In this document: positions 52,217 to 63,800 of the stretch, in pieces
How the letters are laid out: the number at the start of each line of letters is the position of its first letter
Position numbering within the stretch: the first letter of the stretch is position 1
Origin: Gonium pectorale
Taxonomy: Eukaryota > Chlorophyta > Chlorophyceae > Chlamydomonadales > Volvocaceae
DNA: 64,000 bases
Direction: 5' to 3'
Assembly: GCA_001584585.1 (NCBI GenBank)
Contig: LSYV01000002.1
Span: forward strand, 1,757,758 to 1,821,757
The notes under the pieces: model-generated
What the model was told of the DNA's origin: nothing
Seen by the model: the letters and a program-made list of their open reading frames with translations, nothing else
The model's database searches: none
Made by a program: the position numbers and the translations under genes

Positions 52217-55200
52217 ATGAAGAAGCTGTTCGGCGGGGCCAAAAAGAAGGAGAAAGAGGGGACGCTGGTCGGCAAGGTGGTGCTGGTCGGCCAATACAGC
52301 GTCCGCGTGGATGCTGTCGTGGGTGAAGGTGAGATTTGGAGCACTGAGTGGAGGTCAGGGCCAACGCACGGGTTGGTAATTGTAACAGGCGCAGTAGCGA
52401 CTGGCGCTCCCTTGCCGCGCCCTTCTTCTTCCGCCCTTCCCTGATGCCCAGGTGGTTTCGCGACCATCTATCGTTGCGTGGACATGAAATGCGGGGTAAC
52501 ATTTGCGCTTAAGCATATGCGCCTCGCCGCTGAGCCCGACGCTATTAAAGAAGTGCAGCAGGAGGCAAAGACGATGGCTCGCCTTAAGGTGAACTCATAG
52601 CGTCCCTGCCCCTCCTCCCCACCTTCACGGCCCACCATGCGCACACGTGGTTTGGTACCTATATGACAGGCTCTACACGGGAGCTGTCCTCCGCCACGTG
52701 CAGCCACCTCTGTCCTAACTAACTTCCTCCCTGTCCGGCATGCTGCTCGATCCTGACACCCAAACTTTTTCTTCTAGCGCTATCTTTTGTGCACACGCAC
52801 ACACGCACAGCGCCTCATGCAACCTCCCCGGCGCCCCCACCCCAACGCGTTGCCTCCACTGCCGTCCCATCCACCACCATCCGCCCCGGCACGCACGCAT
52901 TTACGCACGCAGGGCCACCCCAACATCCTGCGCCTGCACGCCGTAGCCTTCGCGGGGCCGCCCGGGGCTGAGACCGACGGCTTCATGCTGCTAGACTTCT
53001 GCCCCCTGACGCTGCTGGAGGTGCTGCAGCGCGCTAACTTTGCGCTGGACGATTTCCTGGTGTACGAGGTGCGGAGGCGGTAGAGGGGAGGCGACGGGGA
53101 ACCAACCGTGAAGCTCTTGGTCGTCGTCCGCCCGGCTCCGGAGTCGGTGAGTCGTGACGTCCTATCCGCCTCGGCATGCTGCTGGCACAGGTGTTCCAGG
53201 ACGTGGCGCGGGCAGTGGCCCATATGCACAAGTGCAACCCGCCGCTGGCGCATCGGTGAGGCGGGGGCCTGGGGGAGGGGCCTTGGCTGGGCGGGGCCAG
53301 GGCTGGTCAGGCCGGGCCAAGTTTAGGCCCGGGTTCGGGCTGGGGGCAGCCCCAGACGGGGACTGGACCTCTAGCTTGGACCTGGAGCGGGTGGCGCTGC
53401 TCTCTCAAAGGCCTTCCTCTCCCTAACCCTACAACGGGTACCGCGCAGCGACCTGAAGGCGGAGAACGTGCTGAAGAACGGCGAGGGGCGCTGGGTCATC
53501 TGCGACTTCGGGTCCAGCACCTCGCGCGCCCAGGTGTACGACACGCCGGCGGAGATTGCAGCGGAGGAGGACAACATCAGGAGGACCACCACTCCGGCGT
53601 ACCGGGCGCCCGAGGTGGGGCAGTGACGGGCAATAGAGCAGTCAGGGGGTTTGGAGGATAGGCGACATGGGTGCGTGAAACGGCCGCTGCTTGCGGGGGG
53701 GGGGCAGCAGTGCTGTGCGCTTGGCGAGCTGCTGCAGGGAGGCTCGGCACGGGACTTGCCACAGATATGAAGTTCCTACGGGAAGGCATCCAAATGATTG
53801 GTGGGCATGGTTAGCCAGGCGACGGATGTTGGAACAGCATATAAACCATCACCGCACCAACGGACCGGCCGAAGGCACATCCTTTGAAAGCCCCCCACCG
53901 AGACCCGGCAGCATGCATGGTTGAGCCATCAGCACCGGCAACGACGGGCCTTGGCTCGCCAGCTCTTTTAAGATGCAACCTCTTGCTGACCTTGATGTTG
54001 CAGATGTGGGACCTGTACGCGCGGCAGCGCATAGACACGGCGGTGGATGTGTGGGTGAGCAGGCAGGGCTGGGGGCGAGGGGTGGCTCGTCATGCGGGGT
54101 GCGGGCTGTGGGGACGACGTGCGCGTGCTGTTGCGGTCGAGCGAGGGGGTTCTGAGCCTGCCCTTAATTCCACTGGCTTACAGGGTACATGGGGGCTCGG
54201 TGCACAGGGGTCTCAGGGCAGGATTGCCAGCCCCCGAGCCCTAGCCACTGAACTGATTGTGGAGTACTGCGGACGGAGGAACCTCTGCGCTCCCACTGCT
54301 CCATCTCTCGTCGTCTCCCTCCGCTGCCAGGCCCTGGGCGTGCTGCTGTACGTGCTGGCGTTTGGCAAGCTGCCCTTCCAGGGGGACTCAAAGCTCAGCA
54401 TCTTGTACGGCAAGTACGACATGCCGTCGGGGCGCCCGCCCGCCATGCGGTCGCTGATCCAGGACATGCTGCAGGTGGGGCGCGACGTCGCCGTACGGGC
54501 TAGGCGGGGCAGAAGGGGTTTGGGCGCGCTGACGCCACTGACCTCCATCAGCCTGGAACGGGGCGGAGCAGAGCGCATGTTGGAGCTGGTCCTATCAACC
54601 GCGATACACTGACTGACGCACTATCTAGCAGTGCCTCCCACCCGTACCCTGCTCCGCAGCTTTACTTTGTACAATACGTTGCATGGTACGTTACCCTGCC
54701 CGAACGTCACCCAACCCTCAGGTGAACCCTGTGGACCGGCCAGACATCTTCCAGGTGCTTTCCAAGCTGGACGCGCTGCGGGCCGTGCTCGTGGCTGAGG
54801 CCGGCGGCAGCGTGGATCCCGCGCCGCCGGGGCCCCTGCCGCCGCCGCCGCCTCACCACCACCACCCTTCGCCGCCGCCGCTGTACCCGCCGCCGCACCA
54901 CCTGCAAGCCGAGCAGGGCCCGCCGCACCACCCCGGGCCCTCACCGCCGCCTCACCACCCGCATGTGCCGCACCCCGGCACCGCTTCGGGAGGAGGAGGG
55001 CCGCCGCCGGCATGGCAGCCGCCCCACTCCACAGCCCGGCCCGTGCCTGCAACCTCGGGGCCCGGCCCACATCCGCCGCAGCCGCACCAGCATCCGCAGC
55101 CGCACCTGTACCAGGCGGGCCTGGCAACCCACGCGAGGCCACTGCCGCCGGCCGCCCACGCGCCGCAGCTTCCAGTGCTCGGCGCCCACCTGCCGCCTCC

Positions 55201-57742
55201 GCACCACATTGCTCACCAGCAGTACCCGCAGCACCCTTCGCACCCAGCCGCCCAGCTCCACCAGCCGCTCTACCCAGGGCAGCCCATGGTGCCGCCGCCG
55301 GCGGTGCTGGTGAACGGCGCTCATGCGTTTGCGCAGCCGGGGCAGCAGGGCCCTGGCGCCGCGCCGCTGTCACCTCAGCCCGCCCAGCAGTCGCCGCCAT
55401 TGCAACGAGCACAGCCGCCGTTCCAGCCCGACTGGGCCGCCGTGCCGTCGTCTCAGCAGCCGGCGCAGCCGGCGGCGCCGCCGCCGGACCTCTTAGATGA
55501 GCCCTACCCGGGCATGGGCCGCGCCGGGTCGGCCTTTGGCGCGTCGGCGGTTCAGGCGTCTGTCGGCGACACGGCTGGTCAGCAGGAGCAGCTGCTCCAC
55601 AGGCAGCGCACGGTTGGCGAGGCGGGCGAGCAGGCGCCGAGCCAAGCGCAGCCGCCCACGACTGGGCACCACAGGTTGGCATCGGTGTCTTGACATGAGC
55701 CTCGGTGTTGGGAGCAGCCGCAGAGGGGAAGCTTCAGGAGCACAGAGCGGGGGGCATGGGCTGCGCTTGCGGGGCGCCTCGGGAGGTTTCTGTCAGCCTG
55801 TATCTACGAGAGATGCGGACTCGTTCAAGCTAATTTTGCATTTCGTTTGTGCTGTCTATGCTGTAAAAGGGCGCCCCGCTCTTGCCCCCGCCCTGTCTCG
55901 CCCGCCCGCAGGCGGACCAACTCCGGGCAGCACCCGCACCCGCGCTCCGCGCCCGCCAGCGCCCAGCTGCAGGCGGCGCATGGTGCGTTTGGCTTCGGGG
56001 GCGATGACGCGGATTGGGGCGAGCAGCCCGCCTTCGTGGCGACTGGAGCCGCGTCGGCGGCCGCGGAGCTCGACCAGTGGCAGGGGCCGACGCTGCAGCC
56101 CAGGACGTCACAGTCGCAGCAGCCGTTGCAGGTGAGCAGTTGGGGAGAAAGCACGCAGCCAATCCCGCCTTCAGCTTGGAGCCAATCTTAAGACCGTGCA
56201 GGGAGGGAGCAGGAGTGCCGGTTGAGGGCCAACAGCTGCATGTCATGTCGGTTGTTGCCTTTGGCCGAGCCTCGGCGTCTTACAGTTAAGGCTCCTCGTA
56301 CCTCCGCGCATTACCGTAAACTCCTCACTGCGCACCCCTAGACACCCGTCCATGCGGAACGGTACCAGAAACACTTCCCTCCTGTATCTCCATTTTGATA
56401 GACGGAGCTCTTGTCAATGGACAGCTTGCCCTCACCGATGGGTGCCGGAGCGTCTGCCGGCTCGGCCACTGGAGGCCTCAGTGCTCTGCAAGCCGCTCCA
56501 CCGGCCGCCGCCGCTGTGCAGGAAAGTGCGGCGCCCAGCAGCGGTGGGACGGAAGGCAGCCCGGGTACGGCCCGGACGACATTGTCCTCTGGGTCTGCGG
56601 CTGCACCGGCTGCTGCTGCGCCCGCCAGCAATCCGGTGACAGCAGCGGCGGCGGTGCCGGTAGCAGCGCCTGCACCAGCCACGGCGGCTTCTAATGGGAC
56701 AGCCGCCGCTTCTCTACCCGCGTCCAATGGCGGTGAGGGCAGCGCCAAGGCGGCGCAGGACGGCACCGAGGTCGAGCAACTCAGGTGCGATGATCCTCAC
56801 GCTCCGATCTCTCCAAACTACGCCTGCAGGACCCGCTTGCAACATCGCCTGTAGCCTTCGTGGACCCGCGGTCGCGCTGGTACGGTATGCAGCATCCCAT
56901 CGCAGTATCTGCAGCTCACGGTATCCTTCGTTCCGCACTGTGCGCTCATGGTGCCCCCTGCCTCTGGCCCCCCTCTGTCGTGTCTGCAGGTCCCAGGTGC
57001 GACTGCTGTCCGCTGCCAACGGCGCCCTGGAGGGCCGCGTGGTGCAGCTGGAGCAGCTGGTGGCCTCGCAAGGGGAGCTGCTCGCGCGCATCGCCACCGA
57101 GCTGCACTCCCTGCACACGCAACAGCAGCAGCACATGCAACACAGCCAACACGCCCACGGGCATCCGCACCAAGACGACGCGTGTGAAGGCACGCAGGAA
57201 CCGGATGGGCGCCCCTCGGGCCACCAGGGCCGCCAGCAGCTCGCGTCAGCCGAGCCAGGGGCGGCCGCTGGTGCGGCCGGGGACTACGCGGCAGCGGCCG
57301 TGATGGCGGGCGGCTCGGGCGTCCTCCTGGCGTCTGTCAACAGCGGCGAGCGGACGACAATGCTCGCAGGCGGCGGCGGCAGCGGGAGCGGCGGGGGCGT
57401 CGACGCGCAGCCGTGGGTAGGTGGGGAGACGAAAGGGTCTCTCGGGCTGCGCAGCGTCACCTACTCGAGTCATACGGTAATATGGGACCGTCCTTTGGCT
57501 GTCAGACCGTGGCTAACAGTCGCCGGTGTGCGGAGGCCCCGGCCTGGGTAGGGCAGCTTGGTTTGCCGGGGCTATTAATAGCGCGTGTTCCTGCCCGGAG
57601 CACTTACATGTCACTCACCTACTAGCAGCTGATGTTGCACCTGTCGACTGCGTCTCTTTGCGTGCAGGGCCCTGGAGACGAGGAGCAGCAGCAGCCTGGC
57701 TCGGCTGTCTATCCCACCATTCGCTATGCGGACCTCAGCTGA
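52217..57742 (+). CDS. NAK-family Ser/Thr kinase (AAK1/BIKE/GAK-like)
   Basis: About twelve exons. Exon 1 (52217-52328) starts MKKLFGGAKKKEKEGTLVGK and ends GE; exon 2 adds GGFATIYRCVDMKCG (glycine loop) and FALKHM (catalytic Lys). Next come GHPNILRLHAVAF, PLAHRDLKAENVLKNGEGRW (catalytic loop), VICDFGSS (DFG), TTPAYRAPEMWDLY (APE) and TAVDVWALGVLLYVLAFGKL, ending VNPVDRPDIFQVLSKLDAL. TPAYRAPEMxDLY with a large insert is the signature of the Ark/NAK clade, which phosphorylates clathrin adaptor mu subunits and regulates endocytosis. After the domain lie His/Pro/Gln-rich exons (from 54720 to about 55673), Ala-rich exons, and a probable coiled coil at 56991-57120 (LLSAANGALEGRVVQLEQLV). The last exon ends YPTIRYADLS, TGA at 57740-57742. 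Clathrin-binding motifs were not searched for. Confidence 0.9.
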
Positions 57743-59130
57743 GTCGCTTATGGCGGTGGCCAAGTGGACTACCAGCCTAGACAGTGACGGTGCGCGTATG
57801 CTGAACGTAAGGGGCGCGGCAAAGTGGCCACGTGTCGGAGGATGCGGGGACTTGTTTCGCCAGGGCTCTCGTGGTATCATCAGGGCGGAGGCCTCTAGGT
57901 GCAGCTTCAAGGCGAGGCGCTGTGTTTGGTGTTGCGCAGTCAAGAAAGCTGGGGGCGGCGCGCGCGTTGGTCCGGATCCCTCGGGCAGAGAGTTCATTGT
58001 TTGGAGGAAATGGTGCTGACTTTCATGGCATGGCGGATTCGGTGCGCCGACAATTTTACTTATGAGTTTACGGCATCTCGGGTGCAATGCTGGGTATGGG
58101 GTGGCAGCATACAGTATGTGTCCTGCAGCGAGCGCTGTGCGCAAAAGTCCGCCTGATAGCTTCCGAGGCCGACACCCTGTCATATGGAATTTACGTCAAA
58201 TGGAATGTGTAGGCAGTGCCCCACAAGCAGCCTGGCACAAGATAACTCCCCTGGTGGGAGCTTCGCAGCAACGGACACCACGGCCGCCCCATCGACTATC
58301 AGACCGGCTGCGAACACGCAGGCGTGCCGAGCGCAGCCAACGGCTCTTTAAAGTTGCAGACGCCTCGACCAGGCATCATGCATTCCAGCCCCTCACGTTG
58401 CGACTCCCGTGTGCCACAGTCCTGGCATATGAGTGCTGCAGCGCCCTCTCGACAAAGATGGGGTCACGGACGTACCCACGCCCTTTCGAGCACTCCATAC
58501 CGAAACCTGTGTCTTCAAGCGCACCTGCCGTGAACAGACCCCGAAACTGCAGTGCAAGTAATCGCATCCCACATATGGCCCGCCCCACGCATTCCTGATC
58601 CTGCGCGCACGGCACCCGTGACAGCACCTGCCCATCCAACCTATCCAAAGCACGCCCGATCAAACCTCATTGCGCTGTTAAGTTTTGCCTATCACAATCA
58701 TGCCGTGTCCGCACAGTTATGCAACCATGCTTGGTCAGTGCCAGCACAGTGCAGAGCACAGCAGCATACACTTCCCGCCGCGTTTCCCGGATCAAACCTC
58801 CTGTCACTCCGGAGCCGTGGCACGGCCACAGTCCCCACCAAGCCAGTCAATAAATGAAGGTGCGCGCAACGAGGCACTTAAATGTACAAACTCATAGGAG
58901 GGGCACACGCCATTCGTGCCATCTCGTGCGTTCTATGTTTCATGTGCTTGAGAGCGCTGGCCTTGCAACAAATTCACACAGAAGTCACCGTCAAGTCAGA
59001 AGTACAGTAGCTTCTGTACTGTAAGCTTCACTTCACCTCCCACGTCCGTCCACCCCAACACCCCAGCATACTTTCCCCTCCCCTCGCCAAGTTCATCTTG
59101 CCCCCTTCCCGACTGCAGAGTTACACACTC
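57743..59130. other. Convergent intergenic region between kinase and PEN-2
   Basis: 1.4 kb holding both 3' UTRs. A TGTAA on the minus strand (59121-59125) is immediately downstream of the PEN-2 stop. Short frames near 58060-58660 on both strands are unrecognised. Confidence 0.45.
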
Positions 59131-59635
59131 CTAAGGATCGATAATCCCCAGTCCGTATTTACTCAAGTCAAGGGCGGCTGCATCGAGTGCCCTATACACC
59201 TTCTCGGACAAGATGCGGTCGCCGGCTATGGCGTAGAGCAGAAGCCAGGGCAGGAAGGCGACGGTTAACACAACGAAAGCGATGGCCGAATGCTTGGTGT
59301 CTGCACGCGTGGTATTGGCGGTTAGGAGCATGCGCGGGCTGAAGCGACAAGCCCACACTTACAGCGCTTGATGATGGGGTCGCCGCGTGGCGAGCGGAAG
59401 TCGGGCCAGAAGAGCCATACGTTCATCGCCCACATGAGCGGCAGGAAGAGGAAACCACCATAGAACACTGCAAGCAAGCGGGAAAGTACACATGCTACTG
59501 AGCACAGCCCCTCAACGCAACAGCTAGTGCAGGAATTTTACTTCTCTTGCTCTGCGTGCGTGCTTTCAAGACCGGCATGAGCTCATAGTCCACCGACTCG
59601 ACGACTTGATCGCGCTCCACAGCTTCGCGATCCAT
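59131..59635 (-). CDS. PEN2: PEN-2, gamma-secretase subunit (122 aa)
   Basis: Three exons, 59542-59635, 59363-59467 and 59131-59300, total 369 nt in frame. The protein starts MDREAVERDQVVESVDYELM. Exon 2 gives MFYGGFLFLPLMWAMNVWLF then WPDFRSPRGDPIIKR; exon 3 gives YTKHSAIAFVVLTVAFLPWL then LLYAIAGDRI. The family pattern, (Y/F)GG(F/x)xxLPxLWxxNxxxFxP followed by a K/R-rich loop and a second hydrophobic segment (SAxxFxxxxxxxxxW), is present with both membrane-spanning regions. PEN-2 joins presenilin, nicastrin and APH-1 and triggers presenilin endoproteolysis in the intramembrane protease complex. Length is close to plant PEN-2. Its presence implies a full gamma-secretase elsewhere in the genome. 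Confidence 0.88.
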
Positions 59636-60177
59636 GCTTGCTATATTACAGGGTTCCTGACAATATCAGGAGGAAGGGATGAGGGCCGTCGCACGTAGGG
59701 CCACGGCACAGTCTGCGTGAGGCAGTCTCGGGAAGGAATAGCGCGTGTATGGATGTAATTCGTCCAGCGTCTCGTCCCAAATCTACGCGTCTAAGTCCCT
59801 TGGCCAGAGGGCGTCCAAGTCCCCACCTGCAGTTGTGGGTTGTACAAGCCGTACAACAACCGCACGCTGGCGCCGGAGGCACCCCTCCCACGCCCCGGCC
59901 CTCCTGAGCCGTGCATGCTATGCGAGTTGTTCACGCGTCGCTCTCCGAGTCTTCACTCAACCTCATCACCGCCACCAGCACCATAACCCCAAGCCTACGC
60001 TCAAGTCCCTGCGCGTCGGTCCGTTCCGAGTGCCGTCCGGTCCAACGAGCACCACACAAAAACTTGAACATGCCCTCGCGCCCGCTCGTGTAATGAGCTA
60101 TATGCGCACTCAATAGCACAACAAAACGCTGCGCGACTCACTTGTATGACTTCTGTTTTGAACGTTGCCGTCAAAGC

Positions 60178-60240
60178 GGGAACCTGGGGCTGTCCCTGGG
60201 GAACCTGGGGCTGTCCCTGGGGAACCTGGGGCTGTCCCTG
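60178..60240. repeat. Perfect 3 x 21-bp tandem repeat
   Basis: The 21-bp unit (GGGAACCTGGGGCTGTCCCT followed by G) occurs three times in a row with no mismatch. It includes the self-complementary core CAGGGAC/GTCCCTG. Perfect identity suggests recent expansion. Confidence 0.95.
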
Positions 60241-60527
60241 CCAAACTCCCTGCGCCTACGGTACCTGCCAACCGCACCTGCGCGCCTGGCCTCTGGTTAC
60301 CGCTATCGTCACGTCCCTGTCTCACCGCCTCCATCCCAAGTACAGGGTGGAGCGGGACGCAAAGTGCGCGAAAGCATGTCTACTATCCTCAGCCTCACCG
60401 CGTAGTCCTCACCACGCATGAAAGATGATCATAATCAATCTTCCGTACCTTGACTCCTGTGTCCTGTCTCGTCTGCTCTACAGATGCGGTAAACAACCTA
60501 GAATCAACCAATTGCACCATTAGGGCA

Positions 60528-60532
60528 TTACA
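60528..60532 (-). terminator. Candidate TGTAA poly(A) signal of DP
   Basis: TTACA on the plus strand is TGTAA on the DP strand, about 280 bp past the stop. It is plausible as the volvocine polyadenylation signal. Confidence 0.45.
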
Positions 60533-60809
60533 GCGCTGCCGCCCTGCTCAGACGCCCACGGCCACAGCCCTGCGACGAATGCAACATTATTCGCTTCCCA
60601 TAAAAGTGTTCCGGGTCTTGAGCACGCCCCCGCCCCCCTCGCCAAGCCAAACCATCCAAACAGGGCCCGCGGGCCGGTGTGGCCCACACGAACCAAGCTG
60701 CGGGCACGCCGCACAAGGCATAGTGCCCCAAGGCATACCGCGCGTGGCTGCGCGTAATTCCCGGCTTCGGATGCAGTGCATTGTCCCCTAATGAGGGGCC
60801 ACGTTTGGG

Positions 60810-63800
60810 TCACGCAACCAGCGGGAAAGCCGCCGCGGGCGCCGCGACCACCAGCTGGGCCATCGGGAGCCCGTGCGTCGGCGGCTGGCTTTGCGCCGCA
60901 AGGCCCACCAGCGACGAGGAGTTGCCGTTGACCTCCGGACCGGGCGCCGGCGGCGCCGCGCCGCCTCCAGCATGTGTCAGCGGTGCCGACCCCTGCCCCG
61001 CGGCGGGCGGCGGCACCGCCGCCGCGGCAGCAGCAGCCTGCGCCGGCTGCTGGGGCGGCGGAGCGGCTGCCGGCGCCGGCGGAGCCGCTGCCGTGCTGAG
61101 CGCCGCCGCCAGGTTTGCGGGGATCTGCGGCATGGGCATCAGGCCCGCCGGCAGCTGGCCTGCCTGCTGTAGGGGCGGCAGCTGCGGCAGCCCCAGCCGC
61201 GGCGGCCCTGCCATGCCGTTTGCCTGCAGCGTCGGGGGCAGCAGCGGCGCAGGCACGGGCAACGATTGCATCTGCCCGGGCTGCGGCGGCGGCGGCCCCG
61301 TGTGCAGCGGGTGTGGGTGCGGAAGGGAGAAGTGAGGCGGGCCGCCGCCGTGCCCCAAGGGCGCCCCCAGCGGCGGGAGCGCCAGCGGCGGCAGCCCCGC
61401 TCGCACGTGGTGCTGCATCTGGAGGTGCGCCTGCAGCTGCTGCTGGTGCTGGATCTGCACCTGCAGCGCGTGTAGCTGCTGCAGCTGCTGCTGCGTGGGC
61501 GCCGGCGCCTGGCCCGCAGTTGTCCCGGGCGCTGCCCCCGGCCCTGCCCCGGCCTCCGCCCCTCCCTGCGCCTGCGCCGCCACCGCACCGTTGGGCGCCT
61601 GCTGCCCTGGCTGCCCCCCGGGCTGCAGGGCGACCGGCTGGCCCTGCGCACCGCCCGCTCCCACAGCTTGCCCCGGCTGCACAGCTGCCTGCCCCGCCTG
61701 CTGCTGTTGCTGCTGCTGTTGTTGCTGCTGTAAAAGTTGCTGTTGCTGCTGGTACATCACCGCCGGCGGATAGCCGTACGCCAGGGCGTTGCCCTGGGCG
61801 TGAGCTGCCGCCACGGCCAGCTGGAGCGTCGCGGCGTCTGTGAGCGGGTCGCGGGCCAGGAACGGCCCGGCGGCGCCTGCGAGCAACAACGGGCGTCGGG
61901 CGGGTGATTAGCCAGCCAGACCTCGACAGCCCGAAAGCGCTTTCGCAAGGACGGGTGCATGCCAGGACGGGACACGTTAGGCAGGTGAGCAACCCCTGTC
62001 GGACGGCCAAAGAGGGCAGCGTACGCAACATGCGGTGCGGCATGGCAAGGTGCGAGACGAGACCGGTCGCGGGAGCCCTCACCGTTTGGCTGCTGCCACG
62101 GCGCCAGCACCAGGCCCCCCGCCACTGGGAAGGGCGGCTGCGGCGGCTGCCGGACCTGGTGCTCCGCCATCTTCTTGAGCACGTGGCTGTCGTCGTGTAT
62201 TTGGAACGGGTTGCTGCAGGGGGAAACGAGGTTGAGGAACGAAGTCAGCTGACGTCCAGTGTCCGCTGGCCAGCCGGTCCCTGGAGAGGAAGGCCAAACG
62301 AGCTGCAGCCCCGAGCGCCGCATGACGCCCCCACGCATGAGCCTTTCACAGGAGCGGCTGGTATGAGCAGCGACAAGCCCGGCGTCGGGTCTCGCTGGTC
62401 GACACATAAACCCAACGGCATTGCGACGCCGCTACCTTGCATGGCTGGGCTGCGGCGCACCCGGCTAGCGAGCACCCTCACCCTCCCAGCCCGCACGGCA
62501 TCCAAAGGGAGCGCATGTACCCCCCCCCCGCACCATCGCCAACGGCCTGTGGACACTCACTTGCCAAACTCGAACTGCACGTCCATCAAGTCCTCGGAGA
62601 TCTTCACCTCCACGGTCGCCTCCGGCTTGGCCTGCAAAACGTCAACATACGCACATACCACATACGTAACGTGAGGGACTAAGGGCCACGAGCAGCCATT
62701 AGAGCATGCACGTTGCGCATGAACTCGACATGTGCGGGCAGCGCCCTCGCGCTCCTTGTTCGGTTTCCCTCACGTCGCGCACATCGGTATACCAACCCTT
62801 CGCGCGCCGATTGATGCTGGGACAATCTAGGCCTAGGCGCACCGTCGTCGACACCTGCACAGTCAGAAGACCGCCCTGCCGCCCCTCGCCCGGTGCCATG
62901 GCTATCCGTGACGAAAGCTGCCCGTTCAGTGCGGCCCCGACGCGACCGAACAACAGTGCCTGCAACGGAGGCATCGCGCCCCTTGAGCCAACGACGGCTC
63001 ACGAACAGAGGCACCATCGGTGCCCGTAGACCGACTGTGCTCACGCAGACCGAAGCCGAGCAATCGAGCCGCAGACCGGGACCGACCCCGACCGGGCCGA
63101 CCCGTGGGACGCACCTGCACAAGGATGAAGGGCAGGAAGAGCTGCGTGCCGCCCTGGTGCCCTCGCTGGCTGCTGCGGTCCAGGAGCCGCTTGAGGGCCT
63201 GCTGCTGCTCAATCATGTCCTGCACGGCGTAAAGTGAGAGGGGCAGACGGTGGGGTGCCGGCCAGCGGGCCAGCGTAGATGACGCACCCGCACATTTCCA
63301 CGCATGTGCTGCCCCAACGAGTGCTGAGCTGCCAAGACAGCCACCGCGTCTGCCAGCCTGCGCTCGAGCTGCCCACCAGGCTCGCTTCCTCTTTGCCCTC
63401 CCTGCCCCTCCCCCAGCACCCAGCCAAGTTCCTTTGCCCTGTTCTGGACGTGTCTACAGTGTCAACGCTCAACGTTTACCTTGCCCACGGACCGACTAAC
63501 CCCCAGCACCCGCCTGCAAGTACAGCTGCTTCTGCTCCACCTCCTTGATCTTGGCCTGCCGCTCAGCCCGCAGCCGCTCCACAGCCGAGTTGCCCAGCTT
63601 GGGGAAGCCCTTCCACGTGATCTCCTTCTTCTCCTTCTGAATGATGTTCATGGCCATGAGCACGTTGATGGCGTCGTACACCCGTCGCCGAATGTTTTTC
63701 TCGTCATATTGTCCGTTCTTGTTGGCCGCCTCAATCTTGCCCATCTCCTCCACCAGCTCGTCCGCAACCTCGTTGTACGTTGTCCGGACTTTTGCCTCAA

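Larger units (their letters stand above)
59636..60809. other. Spacer between PEN-2 and DP, with a tandem repeat
   Basis: 1.17 kb between two minus-strand genes. It must hold the PEN-2 promoter (59636 side) and the DP 3' UTR (60809 side). It contains the 21-bp tandem repeat and the candidate DP poly(A) signal below. No gene was supported. Confidence 0.45.

Noticed and set aside
54621..55682. 353-codon minus-strand frame
   Set aside because: Ala/Gly/Arg-rich shadow of the His/Pro-rich kinase tail exon.
60520..62082. 520-codon minus-strand frame
   Set aside because: Frame-shifted shadow of the DP tail; the frame with the Gln tract connects in phase to the DP dimerisation exons.
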